Positions 1-6,843 of a DNA stretch of 24,886 nt are shown piece after piece. Below the pieces are notes generated by a model. The model saw nothing but the letters and a program-made list of their open reading frames with translations, was not told the DNA's origin and did no database searches. The first letter of the stretch is position 1; the number at the start of each line of letters is the position of its first letter. The stretch covers positions 2,118-27,003 of the forward strand of contig JAQTRM010000013.1 in NCBI GenBank assembly GCA_028711825.1. The letters are read 5' to 3'. The DNA is from Candidatus Omnitrophota bacterium (GTDB lineage Bacteria > Omnitrophota > Gorgyraeia > Gygaellales > Profunditerraquicolaceae). Position numbers and translations under genes: made by a program.

Positions 1-16
1 GTGCTATTTGCTAAAC

Positions 17-91
17 TGGAGGCGACGAGCGGAATTGAACCGCTGAATAGTTGTTTTGCAGACAACTGCCTTACCACTTGGCTACGTCGCC
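17..91 (-). tRNA. tRNA-Cys (anticodon GCA)
   Basis: Read on the minus strand this folds as a complete cloverleaf. The acceptor stem pairs GGCGACG with CGTCGCC, the discriminator base is U (usual for Cys), and the 3' CCA is encoded at 17-19. The anticodon stem GTTGT/ACAAC encloses the loop CTGCAAA, giving anticodon GCA. The T-loop GGTTCAATTCC is standard. It lies 62 bases downstream of coaC on the same strand and could be co-transcribed with it. I see no separate promoter or terminator in the gap. Confidence 0.96.
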
Positions 92-153
92 AGATAAAAT
101 TTTCAGCCAACCGCCATAAACGCCTGTTAATAAATACACCAAAGTAACCAAGG

Positions 154-699
154 CTAGATGAACTTCTTAACCTCTTTTACAATCTCATCCGTATCCGCCA
201 GACATCCCATGCCCTCAAGGCCGCAGGCAAGCAGTCCTTTGCGCGGGGGAATAAAATAAAAACCGCAGGATTTTAAACGCGCGATGTTCTCCTGGGTAAT
301 CTTGTGCCGATACATATTTTCATTCATGGCGGGGGCAACCAGAACTTTCGCCTTGCTGGCGCAAACCGTACAGGTTAAAAGATCGTCACAGATACCGGAG
401 GCGAATTTAGCGATAATATTCGCAGTGGCGGGGGCAACCAGAATCAAATCGGCTTTATTCGCCAAAGCAACATGTCCGATTTCCCATCCGTCCTGCGCGT
501 CAAAAAGTCCTCCGGAATAAACCCGCATCCCGCTTAAACTTTGGAATACGATTGGACGTATCAACTCCTGCGCCTCGGCGGTCATTACAACATGCACGTT
601 AAAGCCGCATTCTTTCATCCTGCGGACAAGATCGCATGATTTATAAATAGCGATACTGCCGGTAACGCCTAGAACAATATTTTTCTCTTTTTTCGTCAT
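154..699 (-). CDS. coaC: Phosphopantothenoylcysteine decarboxylase (CoaC, stand-alone)
   Basis: This flavoprotein (HFCD family) decarboxylates 4'-phosphopantothenoylcysteine to 4'-phosphopantetheine in coenzyme A synthesis. Visible motifs are GSIAIYKS near residues 14-21, the catalytic His76 in IGHVALA, PAMNENMY at 123-130, and the substrate-lid cysteine Cys159 in LACGLEGMG. These match the CoaC half of bacterial Dfp in order and nearly in numbering. At 181 aa it ends where the CoaB synthetase domain would begin in the usual ~400-aa CoaBC fusion. No CoaB sequence follows; a tRNA does. The start overlaps the rpoZ stop by 4 bp (ATGA), so it is the last gene of the ndk-yicC-gmk-rpoZ operon, where coaBC normally sits. 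A separate coaB is expected elsewhere. Confidence 0.93.
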   Translation of the reverse strand: MTKKEKNIVLGVTGSIAIYKSCDLVRRMKECGFNVHVVMTAEAQELIRPIVFQSLSGMRVYSGGLFDAQDGWEIGHVALANKADLILVAPATANIIAKFASGICDDLLTCTVCASKAKVLVAPAMNENMYRHKITQENIARLKSCGFYFIPPRKGLLACGLEGMGCLADTDEIVKEVKKFI

Positions 700-908
700 T
701 GTTCTTTGGGGTCGGACTTTTTCGCCTCAATCTTGCCTGCGGCGATTTCATGTAAAGCCACCGTCGAAGGCTTTACCGATAAAGCATCATCTACCAGGCG
801 CGGCTGCCCTTCAGCGATCTCCAATGCCCTTTTAGAAGCCAGAATTACCAGCTTGTAGATTGAACCCATACTTTTATCCAAAAGTCTCTCTCTGCCTTGA
901 TATTCCAT
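696..908 (-). CDS. rpoZ: DNA-directed RNA polymerase omega subunit
   Basis: This 70-aa protein matches the omega subunit, which supports folding and assembly of beta' in RNA polymerase. The region SIYKLVILASKRALEI (residues 16-31) matches the conserved core in which omega proteins read roughly 'R(Y/F)xLVxxxxKRAxxI', and VALHEIAAGKI near 50-60 is the typical C-terminal helix. The start ATG has a GGGGGA Shine-Dalgarno-like run about 6 bases upstream. The gene sits 21 bases after gmk and overlaps coaC by 4 bp, the gmk-rpoZ-coaBC order seen in many bacteria. Low complexity after residue 60 (KSDPKEQ) is normal. Confidence 0.92.
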   Translation of the reverse strand: MEYQGRERLLDKSMGSIYKLVILASKRALEIAEGQPRLVDDALSVKPSTVALHEIAAGKIEAKKSDPKEQ

Positions 909-929
909 TTCGTTCCCCCAATAAATAAG

Positions 930-1529
930 TTAACCCGCGGTTTCTTTCCAAAAAATATTTTTCAGCTCTTTAATTGCTTCCGGCAAGCTTTGGTTTAAAA
1001 TGCGATAATCGAATTCTCCGGAAGACTTGAGTTCTTTGCGTGCCAAAAATATACGCTCCCGAACTTCTTTTTGATCGGTACCGCGGCAACGGCCCCGGAT
1101 TCTTTCCTTAAGCGCATGCAGAGAAGGAGGTATGATAAAAATCGTAACCACTCTAGCAGGATATAGCTTCTTGATGATCCTGGCGCCGTTAAGGTCCAGG
1201 CATAACCCGATACTTTTGCCGTCTAGAAGCTGCTTTTCAAGCGGCTCTCTGGGCGTCCCGTAATAATAGCCCAAATAGCGGGTCCATTCAAGAATTTTTT
1301 TCTCTTTTAGCAAACACTTGAACTCCTGGGAATTGACGAAAGAATAATCTTTCCCCTCTTTTTCCCCGGAACGCTTCGGCCGTGTAGTTACCGAACGTGA
1401 TTTTTTCAGTAATTTTCCCGCTTTTCTATCTTTGATCAGCCTGGCCAAAAGGGTAGTCTTGCCGGAACCCGAGGGTCCGCTGATTACAAAAATTTTTCCC
1501 TGCTTATTATTCCCTCTGTCGGCTTTCAC
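930..1529 (-). CDS. gmk: Guanylate kinase
   Basis: It phosphorylates GMP to GDP with ATP in the cytosol. The P-loop GPSGSGKTT is at residues 18-26. The GMP-binding segment SVTTRPKR is at 46-53, followed by EGKDYSFV and YYGTPREPLE, the family's signature order. Length (199 aa) is normal. The start is GTG at 1527-1529 and overlaps the yicC stop by one base (TAGTG), so translation is probably coupled. The segment LDLNGARIIKKL replaces the more common LEIDVQGA version, a modest divergence. The short N-terminal tail KADRGNNKQ before the first beta strand is not conserved, so a later start cannot be excluded. Confidence 0.95.
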   Translation of the reverse strand: MKADRGNNKQGKIFVISGPSGSGKTTLLARLIKDRKAGKLLKKSRSVTTRPKRSGEKEGKDYSFVNSQEFKCLLKEKKILEWTRYLGYYYGTPREPLEKQLLDGKSIGLCLDLNGARIIKKLYPARVVTIFIIPPSLHALKERIRGRCRGTDQKEVRERIFLARKELKSSGEFDYRILNQSLPEAIKELKNIFWKETAG

Positions 1530-2365
1530 TACTCGATATTCTGCACTTGTTCACGGATCTTTTCAATCTGACTCTTCATCGCTACGGCCTTCCCGGAAAT
1601 CGCCAGGTCGAACGACTTGGCCCCTAAAGTATTTGCTTCCCGCTGCATTTCCTGGGTAATAAAATCGAGCTCTTTCCCTACTATTCCTCCCCCGGCAATC
1701 TTATTCTGAAAGTTATTGATATGAAAATTAAGCCGGTCGATCTCTTCGGCGATATCTGCACCTTTTAAAAAAGAAGCTTTCTCTTCCTCCGACTTAATAC
1801 CTTTTATTCTCTCCTTTACCGCCGCTAAAAAACGGCGTTTGACAAATAAGAGATCCTGCCTCAATAAAGAACTCCTCTTTTTCAGCAAAAACGCCAAAGC
1901 CCTGCCTTCTTTATTCCGGGCAGACGCTAGATTCGCGAGCGCCTTCAAAAAAACGGGTTTAAGCTGTTCCCAAATGTGCGCTCCGGAGATATGGCTTTCC
2001 TTAAGCGTTAAAATCCCGGGCAGGCGGATTAAGGAATCCAGCGTTAGACCGTCATTGATTTTAAATTCTTTTTTCAGGCTCTTCAGTTCATACAGATAAT
2101 TTTTAAGCAGCTTGCGGTTGACAAAAATTCCGGCGGCAGGCTGCCCTTTAATGTTAACCGCACAATAAACCCTGCCCCTTTTGATCTTGGCTTCTATTTC
2201 TTTTTTAAGCTTATCTTCCAGGGAAAGCAACCCTTCGGGCAGATGGAAAACCGTCTCTAAAAATCTGTGATTGGTACACCTTAGTTCTACGCTTAACCTG
2301 CCGGCGGCATTAACTTCCGCCTCCTGCGAACCAAAACCTGTCATGCTGTTAATAATATCGCTCAT
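1529..2365 (-). CDS. yicC: YicC/YloC family endoribonuclease
   Basis: It belongs to the YicC family, for which endoribonuclease activity has been reported. The N-terminus has the signature SMTGFGSQEA, and the C-terminus has QEMQREANTLGAKSFDLAISGKAV followed by the usual EQVQNIE ending. A metal-binding type GADIAEEIDRLNFHI segment is also present. I chose the ATG at 2363-2365 (278 aa, starting MSDIINSMTGFG) because it forms a 4-bp ATGA overlap with the ndk stop and leaves the usual few residues before MTGFG. An upstream in-frame TTG at 2377 is less likely. It is followed by gmk with a 1-bp overlap, the conserved yicC-gmk-rpoZ order. Confidence 0.92.
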   Translation of the reverse strand: MSDIINSMTGFGSQEAEVNAAGRLSVELRCTNHRFLETVFHLPEGLLSLEDKLKKEIEAKIKRGRVYCAVNIKGQPAAGIFVNRKLLKNYLYELKSLKKEFKINDGLTLDSLIRLPGILTLKESHISGAHIWEQLKPVFLKALANLASARNKEGRALAFLLKKRSSLLRQDLLFVKRRFLAAVKERIKGIKSEEEKASFLKGADIAEEIDRLNFHINNFQNKIAGGGIVGKELDFITQEMQREANTLGAKSFDLAISGKAVAMKSQIEKIREQVQNIE

Positions 2366-2871
2366 TTCTCGGCCCAAGCCTTTACCGGGGAATCCTTAAG
2401 TACCGCGCTTTTTGTCGCGTAAAGATCAACGATTATCTCTTCCGGCTTAAACCAGAGCTTTATCTCTCTTTCAGCTTCTGTGTCGTCGGAAGAAACATGC
2501 AGCACGTTTTCATAAACCCCGCTGGTGGTAATCCGCCCATAAGATCCCCGGATAGAAGTTGCTTCCGCCTCTTCGGGATTAGTCGCCCCGGCCAGCGTCC
2601 TGCATTTGGTAATCGCATCTTTACCCCAATAAACCAGGGCCATCACTTTTTTACGGTCATGCAAATCTCCCTGCAGGTATTTGATGATCTCGCCGAAAAA
2701 AGGTTTATCTTTAAGATGACGGTAATGCTCTTCGGCTAACTCCTTTGATACGCGGACCATCTTGGCGGCCACAATCTCAAGCTTAGTTTCCGAGAGCCGG
2801 GTTAAGATATTCCCGGTTAAAGATTTCTTCAACCCGTCGGGTTTAATTAAAACCAAAACAGCCTGTTCCAT
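2362..2871 (-). CDS. ndk: Nucleoside diphosphate kinase (divergent, 169 aa)
   Basis: It transfers the gamma phosphate between nucleoside di- and triphosphates through a phosphohistidine. KPDG is at residues 10-13, KPFFGEI near 56-62, GATNPEEA near 95-102, IRGSYG at 107-112, and the catalytic His125 lies in NVLHVSSD, where most bacterial enzymes read NxxHxSDS. It is longer than the usual 135-150 aa. The extra length comes from a GDLHDRKK insertion near 68-75, a few residues before the active-site loop, and a C-terminal extension after FKPEEII. A strong AAGGAG site lies 8 bases before the ATG. It heads the operon with yicC and gmk, placing two nucleotide kinases together. Confidence 0.9.
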   Translation of the reverse strand: MEQAVLVLIKPDGLKKSLTGNILTRLSETKLEIVAAKMVRVSKELAEEHYRHLKDKPFFGEIIKYLQGDLHDRKKVMALVYWGKDAITKCRTLAGATNPEEAEATSIRGSYGRITTSGVYENVLHVSSDDTEAEREIKLWFKPEEIIVDLYATKSAVLKDSPVKAWAEK

Positions 2872-2897
2872 TTTCTCTTCTCCTTATCTGCTAGATA

Positions 2898-2974
2898 ACA
2901 CCCGCGCAATTTGCCCACGAGGGCATACCTGCGTAATACATTATAAACGCAGAGTACATGTCAGCACTGGGTGT
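2898..2974. repeat. Structured dispersed repeat, copy A
   Basis: This is an array of nested hairpins in the ndk-parB gap. An outer stem ACACCC (2898-2903) pairs with GGGTGT (2969-2974). Inside it are hairpin 1, TGCCC-ACGA-GGGCA (2912-2925), and hairpin 2, CTGCGT/ACGCAG (2929-2934 with 2947-2952) around an A/T-rich loop. Nearly the same sequence and folds recur as copy C at 18067-18149. A shorter relative, copy B, follows at 2998-3043. I see no open reading frame with family resemblance here. It could be a REP-like repeat, an intercistronic RNA structure, or a remnant of a small mobile element. Confidence 0.7.
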
Positions 2975-2997
2975 AACTGCATAAACAAACGCCTGTG

Positions 2998-3043
2998 CAA
3001 TTGGCCACAAGGCCACACCGGCGTAATTCTTTATAAACATCGG
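2998..3043. repeat. Structured dispersed repeat, copy B (partial)
   Basis: It is directly downstream of copy A. Hairpin 1 is TGGCC-ACAA-GGCCA (3002-3015). Hairpin 2 pairs CCGGCGT (3018-3024) with ACATCGG (3037-3043), with one G-U and one mismatch, around a loop ending TTTATAA as in copy A. The first stem differs from copy A by paired changes that keep the helix. A further degenerate relative may follow: CCCGC (3057-3061) pairs with GCGGG (3082-3086) around a loop ending CTTTAAAC, and this runs into the last codons of parB. Confidence 0.6.
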
Positions 3044-3075
3044 ATACCGCCGCAAGCCCGCACCAACGTATTGCT

Positions 3076-3942
3076 TTAAACGCGGGATTCTCCTTTAACA
3101 ACGCTTGCGATCCGCTGTAAATCTTCTTCCGAATAAAATTCTACGGTAATATGTCCGCGTTTTTTTCTTTTGGTAATCCGGACCTTGGTCGCTAAAATAT
3201 GTTGAAGCTGCTCCTCCAGCACCGCCACCAACGGCTCGCGCTGTTCCATTCCAATTTTTCTTTTAAGAGGCTTCGGACGCGTGCTTTTGATTAAATTCTC
3301 CAGTTCGCGCACTGAAAGGCCTTTAGATATGATATCCTGCGCAAGCTTACGCTGATGGTTAATATCGTCTATCTCTAAAAGCGCGCGTCCATGCGCGAAG
3401 CTGATCCTGCCTTTTTTCATTTCCGTTTGAATTTCATGCGGCAGTTTTAATAAACGTAAAGCGTTTGCTATAGAAACTCTGGATTTACCCAATACCTGAC
3501 TCATCTTTTCCTGGGTAACCTGGAATTTATCCATCAGATGTTGATAAGCATGTGCTTCTTCAATAGGATTCAACTCTTCACGTTGTATGTTTTCAATTAA
3601 TGCAAGCTCTAAAGAATCCTGATCATTTATATCTTTTATTATAGCTGGTAACTCTTTGAGCCCCAATAAGTTAGCAGCACGAAACCTTCTTTCTCCTGCA
3701 ATTAGTTCATAATTATCTCCCTTTCTTCTCACCAAAAGCGGCTGGATAACACCTTTTTCCTTAATGGACTGCGCCAGTTCTTCGATGCTATGTTGATCAA
3801 AATCTTCGCGGGGCTGAAAAGGATTAGGTTTTATTTTTTCAAATTGCAAAAAGGTAATTTCTTCTTTTTTTGCAACAGAATCTCCGGCCGGCATCTCGGG
3901 GATTAACGCGCCCAAACCTTTACCCAACGCTTTTCTTTCCAT
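3076..3942 (-). CDS. parB: Chromosome partitioning protein ParB (Spo0J/Noc-like)
   Basis: It is a CTP-dependent DNA clamp that loads at parS sites near the origin and acts with ParA in chromosome segregation. The N-terminal GKGLGALIPE tail is at residues 8-16, the CTP-binding motif GERRFR at 83-88, and ENIQREELNPIEEA at 117-130. The helix-turn-helix (QVTQEKMSQVLGKSRVSIANALRLL) spans about 141-165, and a dimerisation domain forms the end. Length (288 aa) is typical. The start is a strong AAGGAGGGG site plus ATG overlapping the parA stop by one base (TAATG). Its targets are visible as three parS sites upstream of parA. Confidence 0.96.
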   Translation of the reverse strand: MERKALGKGLGALIPEMPAGDSVAKKEEITFLQFEKIKPNPFQPREDFDQHSIEELAQSIKEKGVIQPLLVRRKGDNYELIAGERRFRAANLLGLKELPAIIKDINDQDSLELALIENIQREELNPIEEAHAYQHLMDKFQVTQEKMSQVLGKSRVSIANALRLLKLPHEIQTEMKKGRISFAHGRALLEIDDINHQRKLAQDIISKGLSVRELENLIKSTRPKPLKRKIGMEQREPLVAVLEEQLQHILATKVRITKRKKRGHITVEFYSEEDLQRIASVVKGESRV

Positions 3943-4733
3943 TAATCCCCTCCTTTTTCTTTTTGTGAATTTAAAGGCAATCCTAATACTTCGCGACAGA
4001 GATCTTCGTATTTTTGCGCTCCGAGAGAATCTTTATCATACAACGCGATCGGCTTGCCAAAGCTTGGAGCTTCAGTTAAGCGGATATTCCTGGGGATTAC
4101 CGTAAAATAAACTTTTTCCTGGAAATGGTTCCTGGCTTCCTGAATAACTTCTTTGGTTAGGTTGGTTCGAAAATCCGCCATGGTTAAAAGAACACCTTCT
4201 ACCGCCAAATTAGGGTTGAGATTTTCTCTTACAAGTTTAATGGTATTATGGAGTTGCGTCAATCCTTCTAGTGCGTAATATTCACACTGGACCGGAATTA
4301 TAACTGAATCTGCGGAACATAAACCGTTAATTGTCAAAAGCCCTAACGATGGAGGACAATCGATAATAATAAAATCATATCCTTCCTTTGCATCCTGGAG
4401 AGCCCGCTTTAAACGATACTCCCTTCCCATGGCTCCGACTAACTCTACTTCAGCGCCAGTTAGATCTAAATTGGAAGGTGCGATAACAAGGTTTTCAATA
4501 ATGGTTTGATGCAAAATTTCGGCAAGCTTTGCTTCTTCTAGAAGAATATGATAGGTACTTTTTTTAATGTCATGCTTATTAATTCCTATGCCACTGGTAG
4601 CATTAGCTTGAGGATCTAGGTCAATAAGCATAACTTTCTTGCCTGCCATTGCTAAATATGAGGCAAGATTAATTGAAGTAGTTGTCTTCCCTACTCCGCC
4701 CTTTTGATTACAAATCGCGATAATTTTACTCAT
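3942..4733 (-). CDS. parA: Chromosome partitioning ATPase ParA (Soj)
   Basis: It is a deviant Walker-type ATPase of the ParA/MinD family that dimerises on DNA with ATP and drives origin segregation with ParB. The deviant Walker A KGGVGKTT is at residues 11-18, DLDPQANATSG near 39-49 is the switch region, and FIIIDCPPSLGLLT is Walker B. Length (263 aa) and lack of an N-terminal DNA-binding extension fit a chromosomal Soj rather than a plasmid ParA. Upstream sequence before the ATG at 4731-4733 has no clear Shine-Dalgarno. Its own promoter lies just after jagN, and the transcript would pass through the parS cluster. Confidence 0.96.
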   Translation of the reverse strand: MSKIIAICNQKGGVGKTTTSINLASYLAMAGKKVMLIDLDPQANATSGIGINKHDIKKSTYHILLEEAKLAEILHQTIIENLVIAPSNLDLTGAEVELVGAMGREYRLKRALQDAKEGYDFIIIDCPPSLGLLTINGLCSADSVIIPVQCEYYALEGLTQLHNTIKLVRENLNPNLAVEGVLLTMADFRTNLTKEVIQEARNHFQEKVYFTVIPRNIRLTEAPSFGKPIALYDKDSLGAQKYEDLCREVLGLPLNSQKEKGGD

Positions 4734-4748
4734 TTATACTTAGTAGAT

Positions 4749-4764
4749 TGTTCCACGTGGAACA
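4749..4764. promoter_or_regulatory. parS site 1
   Basis: The 16-bp palindrome TGTTCCACGTGGAACA is perfect, and the symmetry extends to 20 bp (4747-4766). It matches the conserved bacterial parS type (TGTTNCACGTGNAACA). It lies 16 bases upstream of the parA start codon, between the promoter and the gene, so ParB bound here may also affect parAB expression. Confidence 0.93.
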
Positions 4765-4791
4765 ATTTTAACCGCATAAAGCAATTAGAAT

Positions 4792-4807
4792 TGTTCCACG
4801 GGGAACA
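4792..4807. promoter_or_regulatory. parS site 2 (central mismatch)
   Basis: TGTTCCACGGGGAACA differs from the flanking sites by one central base (CACGTG becomes CACGGG). The arms stay symmetrical for 24 bp (4788-4811), longer than in the other two. The centre is 43 bp from site 1 and 47 bp from site 3. Confidence 0.85.
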
Positions 4808-4838
4808 ATTCTATAACTAACTTCTGGGGGCTTTTTAT

Positions 4839-4854
4839 TGTTCCACGTGGAACA
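4839..4854. promoter_or_regulatory. parS site 3
   Basis: This is a perfect TGTTCCACGTGGAACA, identical to site 1, with 20-bp symmetry at 4837-4856. It overlaps the expected transcription start region of the parAB promoter (-10 at 4867-4872), a position where ParB binding could repress the operon. Confidence 0.93.
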
Positions 4855-4866
4855 ATCGTTATTCTA

Positions 4867-4894
4867 ATTATCCTGCAATATAATACTTTGTCAA
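4867..4894 (-). promoter_or_regulatory. Sigma-70-type promoter for parAB
   Basis: Read on the minus strand, TTGACA (4889-4894) and GATAAT (4867-4872) are separated by 16 bases. The -35 box lies 4 bases past the jagN stop, so parAB can be transcribed independently of yidC-jagN. The predicted start near 4860 is just upstream of parS site 3. Confidence 0.65.
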
Positions 4895-4898
4895 GCTG

Positions 4899-5090
4899 TT
4901 ATTTATCTTCTACAACACTAACTCTTATTTTAGCGGGTTTTGCCCCTGGCATCCCAAAAAGACCCTTTTTTTCTTCCGAAAGACTTTCAATTTTAACGCG
5001 ATTACGAGGAAGCTGTAATTCCTGAAGAGCTTTTTCTATCGCCTCTTCTACGGTCTTACCTTCAACTTCTACGTATTTCAATTTCTTCAT
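4899..5090 (-). CDS. Jag N-terminal domain protein (stand-alone, lacks KH and R3H)
   Basis: The 63 residues match only the Jag_N domain of Jag/KhpB. VEVEGKTVEEAIEKAL at the start and KKGLFGMPGAKPAKIRV near residues 41-57 are its hallmarks. Jag/KhpB proteins are usually about 200 aa or more, with RNA-binding KH and R3H domains after this one. Here the stop is followed directly by the parAB promoter and parS sites, with no relic of the missing domains. The ATG overlaps the yidC stop by 4 bp (ATGA), and the position after yidC is the standard jag position, so this is the orthologous locus in shortened form. The function of the isolated domain is unknown to me. Confidence 0.85.
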   Translation of the reverse strand: MKKLKYVEVEGKTVEEAIEKALQELQLPRNRVKIESLSEEKKGLFGMPGAKPAKIRVSVVEDK

Positions 5091-6613
5091 TTAGACTTAT
5101 TAACCCTAAATTGATAAAATAACATAAACAAACTATTAATGAACCAGTAAAGGACTAATCCCGACGGCATTTGATAAAAAATTACACCAAACATGATTGG
5201 CATAACAATTGACATCATTTTTTGCTGTTGGGCGGCATCCCCTGAAGTTTTAGGCATAGAAATTTTTTGCTGAACAAACATGATGACTGCCATCAAAATA
5301 GGTAAAATATTCAGTTGATTGCCAAGAAAAGGTAGTGAATTTTTAAAAACAAAAGCCCCATCCGGAGCGGAAAGATCTTTAATCCATAAAAAATGTGCCC
5401 CCCTTAAGGCCGCAGAACGCATCAAAGCCTGGTATAAAGCAAAAAATATAGGCATTTGCAATAATAAAGGCAGGCATCCTCCCAGCGGATTAACCTTGTG
5501 CTCCTTATACAATTCCATTATTTCTTTATTAAGTTTCTGGGGATTATCCTTTAACTCTTTCCTTAAGGCTTCTATTTTAGGCTGCAACAATTGCATTTCT
5601 TTCATTGATTTCATCTGCTTTAAAGAAAGAGGAAAAAGCAGAAGATATACGGCAGCGCTCAATATAATAATAGCTACGCCCCAATTATGCACTAAACTAT
5701 AGAAAAATCCCAATAATTGTAATAATAATTGCGCAATAAAATCAAAAGTCCCAAAGTATATTATTGATGTCCAATCTGGATTAATAGCGCTTATTTTCTT
5801 TAAATCTTGCGGCCCCAAATAGATACGATAAATCTGTCCAATCTGATCTCCGGGATTTAAAGTAATTTGCTTCATAAATAAACCTGTTTCTCCTTCTGCA
5901 GAGGATAGCTTTTTGACATACCCATTAGCAGCTATTGAATCAGGTTCAACAATAGCGCAAAAATATTGATCACGGACACCCAAAAATTTTGCGTTCTCTC
6001 TGCTGAAATTCTTTCCAGCCGAAAGATGTATATTTTTTTCATCGGTGCCCAAAAAAACATCCTGATAACGTGATTGTTTATTGCTGGCGGAAAGATCGAG
6101 ACATCCTAATATAAGTTGGGGATTTAACAAAAAAGGCGTGGAAGAAATGTTTTTGATTTTAACTTCCAACTCTATGGTATTACTATTGTTAGGTATAAAA
6201 AACTTTTTTATAATTTGACGGTTACGGTCTTCAGCTATAAAAGTTATCGAATCTTCAGTTTGTCCTTGTTGCTTAAACAACAAGTCGCCGTCTGTTAAAA
6301 ATCCGGATTTAAGAGAAAACCGGTGTTCAACTCCGTCTTTAAAAACCACCTCTAAAACTGAGGCCGTGTTCACGTCAAAAACTATATCCCTGTTATCTTG
6401 AGCAAAAATCAAATTTTTAACAACGCGATCCGGCAAAACATCCGCTGGAGCTGTGGAAGAAATCTGGCGAACATTAACCTGATTTTCTTCTTTGTTGGAT
6501 ATTTTATCTGTAACTACTTTATTATCAACAGGTTGCTGCTTGGGCATTAAAGCAGACCAACCCAGCATTATTAATATCGACAGTCCGATCGCTATAGTTA
6601 ATCTTTTTTCCAT
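5087..6613 (-). CDS. yidC: Membrane protein insertase YidC
   Basis: It inserts and folds inner-membrane proteins, alone or with SecYEG. I chose the ATG at 6611-6613 (508 aa, starting MEKRLTIAIG) because the first transmembrane segment follows at once and yidD ends just before it. An in-frame start at 6664 would add an unconserved tail overlapping yidD. TM1 is near residues 4-24. A large exported beta-rich domain follows, to about residue 300, as in Gram-negative YidC. The conserved insertase core then contains WGVAIIILS, the cytoplasmic helical hairpin (KQMKSMKEMQLLQPKIEAL), NPLGGCLPLLLQMPIFFALYQ, and the final membrane helices. The exported domain supports a diderm host. The C-terminus is short and basic (FRVNKSK). 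Confidence 0.95.
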   Translation of the reverse strand: MEKRLTIAIGLSILIMLGWSALMPKQQPVDNKVVTDKISNKEENQVNVRQISSTAPADVLPDRVVKNLIFAQDNRDIVFDVNTASVLEVVFKDGVEHRFSLKSGFLTDGDLLFKQQGQTEDSITFIAEDRNRQIIKKFFIPNNSNTIELEVKIKNISSTPFLLNPQLILGCLDLSASNKQSRYQDVFLGTDEKNIHLSAGKNFSRENAKFLGVRDQYFCAIVEPDSIAANGYVKKLSSAEGETGLFMKQITLNPGDQIGQIYRIYLGPQDLKKISAINPDWTSIIYFGTFDFIAQLLLQLLGFFYSLVHNWGVAIIILSAAVYLLLFPLSLKQMKSMKEMQLLQPKIEALRKELKDNPQKLNKEIMELYKEHKVNPLGGCLPLLLQMPIFFALYQALMRSAALRGAHFLWIKDLSAPDGAFVFKNSLPFLGNQLNILPILMAVIMFVQQKISMPKTSGDAAQQQKMMSIVMPIMFGVIFYQMPSGLVLYWFINSLFMLFYQFRVNKSK

Positions 6614-6618
6614 AAATT

Positions 6619-6843
6619 TTATATCAAGGGGTCGTAGCCTGATTTGCCGGAAAAAGGATGGCAACGGGAAATCCTGGCAAACCCCTTAAATACTCCTTTC
6701 AATAATCCATATTTTAAAATCGCTTGTTTTGTATACTCTGAACAGCTGGGCTCAAAGCGGCAGCTTGCCGGAATATAGGGCCTTAAAAGTTTCTGGTAAG
6801 CCTCGATCAGCTTGAGAGCTGTCCCTGCCGGAGTTAAAGACAA
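6619..6843 (-). CDS. yidD: Membrane protein insertion efficiency factor YidD
   Basis: This small membrane-associated protein assists YidC-dependent insertion. The signatures [15 protein letters not shown] near residues 28-42 and [13 protein letters not shown] near the end match the family's conserved cysteine motifs. The start is TTG at 6841-6843, with AGGA about 7-8 bases upstream inside rpmH. The coding region overlaps the end of rpmH by 10 bp and stops 5 bp before yidC. No other start codon fits the expected N-terminus as well. Normally rnpA lies between rpmH and yidD; it is absent here. Confidence 0.92.
   Translation of the reverse strand: MSLTPAGTALKLIEAYQKLLRPYIPASCRFEPSCSEYTKQAILKYGLLKGVFKGFARISRCHPFSGKSGYDPLI

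Noticed and set aside
2762..3079. Plus-strand open frame of 105 codons over the ndk-parB gap, with a repeated peptide
   Set aside because: It is mostly antisense to ndk, and the repeated peptide only reflects the hairpin repeats in the DNA. There is no ribosome-binding site or family resemblance.
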